NCBI GenBank assembly: GCA_030151635.1 | Contig: JASLDF010000146.1 | Span: 1 to 6,769, forward strand | DNA length: 6,769 bases | Direction of reading: 5' to 3' | Source of the DNA: Bacteroides sp. | Lineage (GTDB): Bacteria; Bacteroidota; Bacteroidia; Bacteroidales; Bacteroidaceae | Part shown: positions 4,394 to 6,769 of the stretch, one piece after another | Layout of the letters: every line of letters begins with the position of its first letter | Position numbering within the stretch: the stretch's first letter is position 1 | The notes under the pieces: generated by a model | Told to the model about the DNA's origin: nothing | The model's input: the letters and a program-made list of their open reading frames with translations, nothing else | Databases searched by the model: none | Made by a program: the position numbers and the translations under genes

Positions 4394-6337
4394 ATGAAAA
4401 GTAATAAATTGTCTTTTCTAAGACCTCTTTTTCTATTCTACATCATCGGCTTAATTATCTTAACAGCAAGCCGCTTATTTCTTTTTTACTTACATAAAGA
4501 ACGATTAGTTCAAGTTGATGACTATCTTATGATGTTTCCGTTAGGGATGCGACTAGATATTATTCTAATGAGCTACTTATCATTTATACCAACTCTTTTG
4601 GTTTGCTTTATGCCATCGGGTAAGCGAACATTAACAACTAAGATTGTTGCTAGTTATTGTGCAGCTCTTTTGTTTGGTATTTTATTCATGGAGCTAATGA
4701 CGCCCGAATTTATAGATCAATATGATACACGCCCAAACAAGTTATTCCTAGAATACCTTATCTATCCGAAAGAGGTAGCTAGTATGCTTCTTAAAGCACG
4801 TCCTTGGACAGTAGTGGGATTGTCGGTAGTTGTTGGGCTTATTATCTGGTTATTAATCAAGACCGCTACTTACGTGTTTAAAGTGGACCGAAGTGATTGG
4901 AAAGTTCGTCTATTGCTCTTCCCTATTTTAGGATTTCTTCTTTTCTGGGGAGCTAGAGGTAGCTTAACTACTAAACGTCCAATTAACGCAAGTAATTCTG
5001 TGTTTAGTAATGATCAACTGGCGAATGTAATGGGAGTAAACTCCTTTTATACTGTAGCCTTTGCGGCTTATTCATTAAAAAACGAAGTTGATCCTGCTAA
5101 ACTTTACGGTAAGATGCCTGAAGAGGAATGTATTACACGAGTTAAAAAATATATGGATGTCAATCCTACCGATTTTACTGGAGATAATAACAATCCATTA
5201 TTACATAAATTAAAATCGGATAGCATTCAAGATAAGCCTTATAATGTTGTGATATTCCTTCAAGAAAGTTTAGGTGCTGAATTTGTAGGTTGCCTTGATG
5301 GTATGCCTTTAACACCTAATTTAGATGCACTCTCCAAAGAGGGAGTTTTATTTACAAATCTATACTCTACAGGCACACGTAGTGTGAGAGGTATTGAAGC
5401 TGTTACAACAGGGTTCATTCCATCTCCTTCTGAGAGTGTGGTTAAGCTACCTAATTCTCAAGATAATTTTTTCACTCTTGCAAGCTTATTAAAGAGATAC
5501 GGATACAACACAAGTTTCATTTATGGAGGAATGGCCAACTTTGATAACATGGCCTCATTCTTTAGTGGAAATGGTTTTGAGAATATCATTGACGAGAATG
5601 TCATGGATAATGATGAAAACAAGTATGCATTCAAGGCTACATGGGGATATTCTGACGAGGATTTAGTGATGAAAGCCAACGAATATTTTAAATCTTTGGG
5701 AGATAAGCCATTCTTCTCTCTAATGTTCTCGAGTTCAAATCATGAACCATTTGAATTTCCTGAAGGACGTATAGAACTATTCGAACAACCTCAAGCTACC
5801 GTACATAATGCAATGAAATATGCTGATTTTGCCATTGGCAAATTCTTCGAAATGGCAAAGAAGGAATCCTATTACGAAAACACGATATTTATTGTCGTTG
5901 CAGACCATAATACAAGAACATATGGCAACAATCTTGTACCGATAGATAAATTCCATATTCCTGCACTTATAATTGCCCCAGGACTTGAACCTAGTTCATA
6001 CGACAAGTTATGTAGCCAATTAGACCTACCAACTACACTAGCAGCTTTGGTTGGAAAAGATTTCGAGGTCCCAATGATTGGTCGCAACTTACTTAACTTA
6101 TCTGATAGTGTGAAAGGAAGAGCAATAATGCAGTTCCACGATATTAATGCTTTCCGTATAGAGGATGATCTTGTAATTATGCAACCCAATAGACCAGCTG
6201 TTCAGTTCAAACTTAAAAGTGATGTTGAACAAATAGCCACTGAAGTGAATGAAGAAATGGCTAAGGATGCTCTTGCACATGTTCTTCTAGCAAACTACTT
6301 GTATAAAGGAAAGAAATATAGAACTACTGAGAAGTAA
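4394..6337 (+). CDS. LTA synthase-like membrane sulfatase / phosphoglycerol or phosphoethanolamine transferase
   Basis: This is a 647-residue inner-membrane enzyme with the LtaS/OpgB architecture. Five hydrophobic helices lie at about 8-32, 44-73, 82-103, 138-160 and 171-187. A linker and an extracytoplasmic alkaline-phosphatase/sulfatase fold (PF00884-like) follow from about 283 to 590. Likely metal ligands are Glu291 in NVVIFLQES, Asp504-His505 in VVADHNTR, and probably His450 in SSSNHEPF. The nucleophile lies in YSTGTRSVRG (324-333), most likely Ser330, where LtaS has Thr300; Thr328 is the alternative. HIPALIIAPG (521-530) is another family signature. The family moves phosphoglycerol or phosphoethanolamine head groups from phospholipids to glycans or lipids outside the membrane. 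In a Gram-negative organism without lipoteichoic acid the acceptor is unknown, perhaps a periplasmic glycan or LPS. The gene stands alone between a divergent lipoprotein gene and a strong terminator. Confidence 0.85.
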   Translation: MKSNKLSFLRPLFLFYIIGLIILTASRLFLFYLHKERLVQVDDYLMMFPLGMRLDIILMSYLSFIPTLLVCFMPSGKRTLTTKIVASYCAALLFGILFMELMTPEFIDQYDTRPNKLFLEYLIYPKEVASMLLKARPWTVVGLSVVVGLIIWLLIKTATYVFKVDRSDWKVRLLLFPILGFLLFWGARGSLTTKRPINASNSVFSNDQLANVMGVNSFYTVAFAAYSLKNEVDPAKLYGKMPEEECITRVKKYMDVNPTDFTGDNNNPLLHKLKSDSIQDKPYNVVIFLQESLGAEFVGCLDGMPLTPNLDALSKEGVLFTNLYSTGTRSVRGIEAVTTGFIPSPSESVVKLPNSQDNFFTLASLLKRYGYNTSFIYGGMANFDNMASFFSGNGFENIIDENVMDNDENKYAFKATWGYSDEDLVMKANEYFKSLGDKPFFSLMFSSSNHEPFEFPEGRIELFEQPQATVHNAMKYADFAIGKFFEMAKKESYYENTIFIVVADHNTRTYGNNLVPIDKFHIPALIIAPGLEPSSYDKLCSQLDLPTTLAALVGKDFEVPMIGRNLLNLSDSVKGRAIMQFHDINAFRIEDDLVIMQPNRPAVQFKLKSDVEQIATEVNEEMAKDALAHVLLANYLYKGKKYRTTEK

Positions 6338-6362
6338 TATAAATAGCACTCCAACATACTGC

Positions 6363-6400
6363 AAAGCCCGAATAGTAGAATACTACTATTCGGGCTTTTT
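6363..6400 (+). terminator. Strong intrinsic terminator of the sulfatase gene
   Basis: AAAGCCCGAATAGTAG (6363-6378) pairs perfectly with CTACTATTCGGGCTTT (6383-6398), a 16-bp stem with an AATA loop, followed by TTTTT ending at 6400. It lies 25 bp after the stop codon. Confidence 0.92.
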
Positions 6401-6576
6401 ATTGATATAATCTTAGAGCTATCTATATTCCTAAATACACATTGACTCAAACTCAATAACAGTATGAATACTCTACTCATTGGACGGTTACATCATCATT
6501 AAAGTTATCCCTATTAATACCATGCTTTGAGTACATTATCCTAGACAATGTATCTGCATCACTTTTGTAAAATAAT

Positions 6577-6608
6577 AAAGGCGCTACTGAAAAATCAGTA
6601 ACGCCTTT
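6577..6608 (-). terminator. Terminator of the GH92 gene
   Basis: AAAGGCGCTACTGA (6577-6590) pairs with TCAGTAACGCCTTT (6595-6608) around an AAAA loop, with one C/A mismatch in a 14-position stem. On the minus strand it follows the GH92 stop by 21 bp and runs into CTTTATTATTT. It could also stop plus-strand read-through, since the plus side continues CCTTTATATATATATTT. Confidence 0.75.
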
Positions 6609-6629
6609 ATATATATATTTAGTTCAAGA

Positions 6630-6769
6630 TTATTGAGCAGATACGGGTCTATCTTCAGCTTTAATACCGAAGTCTGAAGGAGTATTACCCATTGTGTAAA
6701 CCAATTCGCCACCCGCTACAATCTCATCGAAAGTAATGAATGATTTAGTATGTGGTTTGCCATTCAAGG
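6630..6769 (-). CDS. GH92 alpha-mannosidase, C-terminal fragment
   Basis: The last 46 codons of a gene entering from the right edge are present. The translation starts LNGKPHTKSFITFDEI, continues VAGGELVYTMGNTPSDFG, and ends RPVSAQ before a TAA (6630-6632). LNGKP-x-TKS-x-I-x3-(D/E)I-x2-GG-x-L-x(2)-MG is the closing beta-strand pattern of GH92 exo-acting alpha-mannosidases, which are abundant in Bacteroides and act in N-glycan and yeast-mannan breakdown. The catalytic residues are outside the window, so linkage specificity and signal peptide cannot be judged. It converges on the sulfatase gene. Confidence 0.8.
   Translation of the reverse strand, partial: LNGKPHTKSFITFDEIVAGGELVYTMGNTPSDFGIKAEDRPVSAQ

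Noticed and set aside
5872..6189. Minus-strand 105-codon ORF
   Set aside because: It lies wholly inside the sulfatase gene in another frame and encodes no recognisable domain; the plus-strand frame carries the family motifs through this stretch.
6295..6480. Minus-strand 61-codon ORF starting MSRVFILLLSLSQC, resembling a signal peptide
   Set aside because: It runs through the strong terminator at 6363-6400 and into the 3' end of the sulfatase gene. The hairpin bases explain much of its sequence, and no -7 box was found for it.
6401..6576. Possible small RNA or small gene between the two terminators
   Set aside because: The stretch has only a 12-codon ATG ORF (from 6464), a weak TTGA/TCAA palindrome near 6441-6457 and a partial -7 match (CACTTTTG) just before the second hairpin. 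None is enough to call a gene.

Overview
The window looks like the chromosome of a low-GC member of the Bacteroidales (Bacteroidota). The evidence is: no Shine-Dalgarno sequences ahead of the genes; several matches to the Bacteroidetes -7 promoter box TAnnTTTG; the C-terminus of a GH92-type alpha-mannosidase; a BrnQ-type carrier; and an LtaS-like membrane sulfatase of the kind common in this phylum. I cannot name a genus or species. I see no insertion sequence, phage gene, tRNA, rRNA or CRISPR array.

Layout. Positions 1-117 (minus) hold the N-terminus of a BrnQ branched-chain amino acid carrier. A 301-bp divergent gap follows, with a perfect palindrome and a probable promoter. An MFS exporter runs at 419-1609 (plus). 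Next comes a two-gene thiamine unit: a TPP riboswitch aptamer (1645-1721), an intrinsic terminator that serves as its expression platform (1756-1792), a class I SAM-dependent methyltransferase (1806-2507) and a TenA/thiaminase II homologue (2514-3167). An ElaA-type GNAT acetyltransferase (3247-3711, plus) converges on a small lipoprotein gene (3773-4195, minus) across a bidirectional terminator. A second divergent gap separates the lipoprotein from a five-helix LTA-synthase-like sulfatase/phosphotransferase (4394-6337, plus), which ends at a very strong hairpin terminator. The window closes with the C-terminus of a GH92 glycosidase (minus), facing the sulfatase gene and carrying its own terminator.

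How the parts work together. The thiamine unit is the core. The riboswitch can be read base by base: the 3' strand of aptamer stem P1 carries GAAACGG, and the same heptamer recurs in the right arm of the terminator. TPP-bound P1 would therefore free the terminator, and TPP-free RNA would form an antiterminator. This puts an uncharacterised methyltransferase under thiamine control beside TenA, which normally salvages the thiamine pyrimidine. The TenA copy keeps its cysteine but seems altered at two other active-site positions.

The two genes flanking this unit (MFS exporter and GNAT acetyltransferase) each have an upstream site built from ACGTA-N3-TACGT, which suggests a shared regulator. The best candidates for something undescribed are the methyltransferase-TenA pair and this shared operator.
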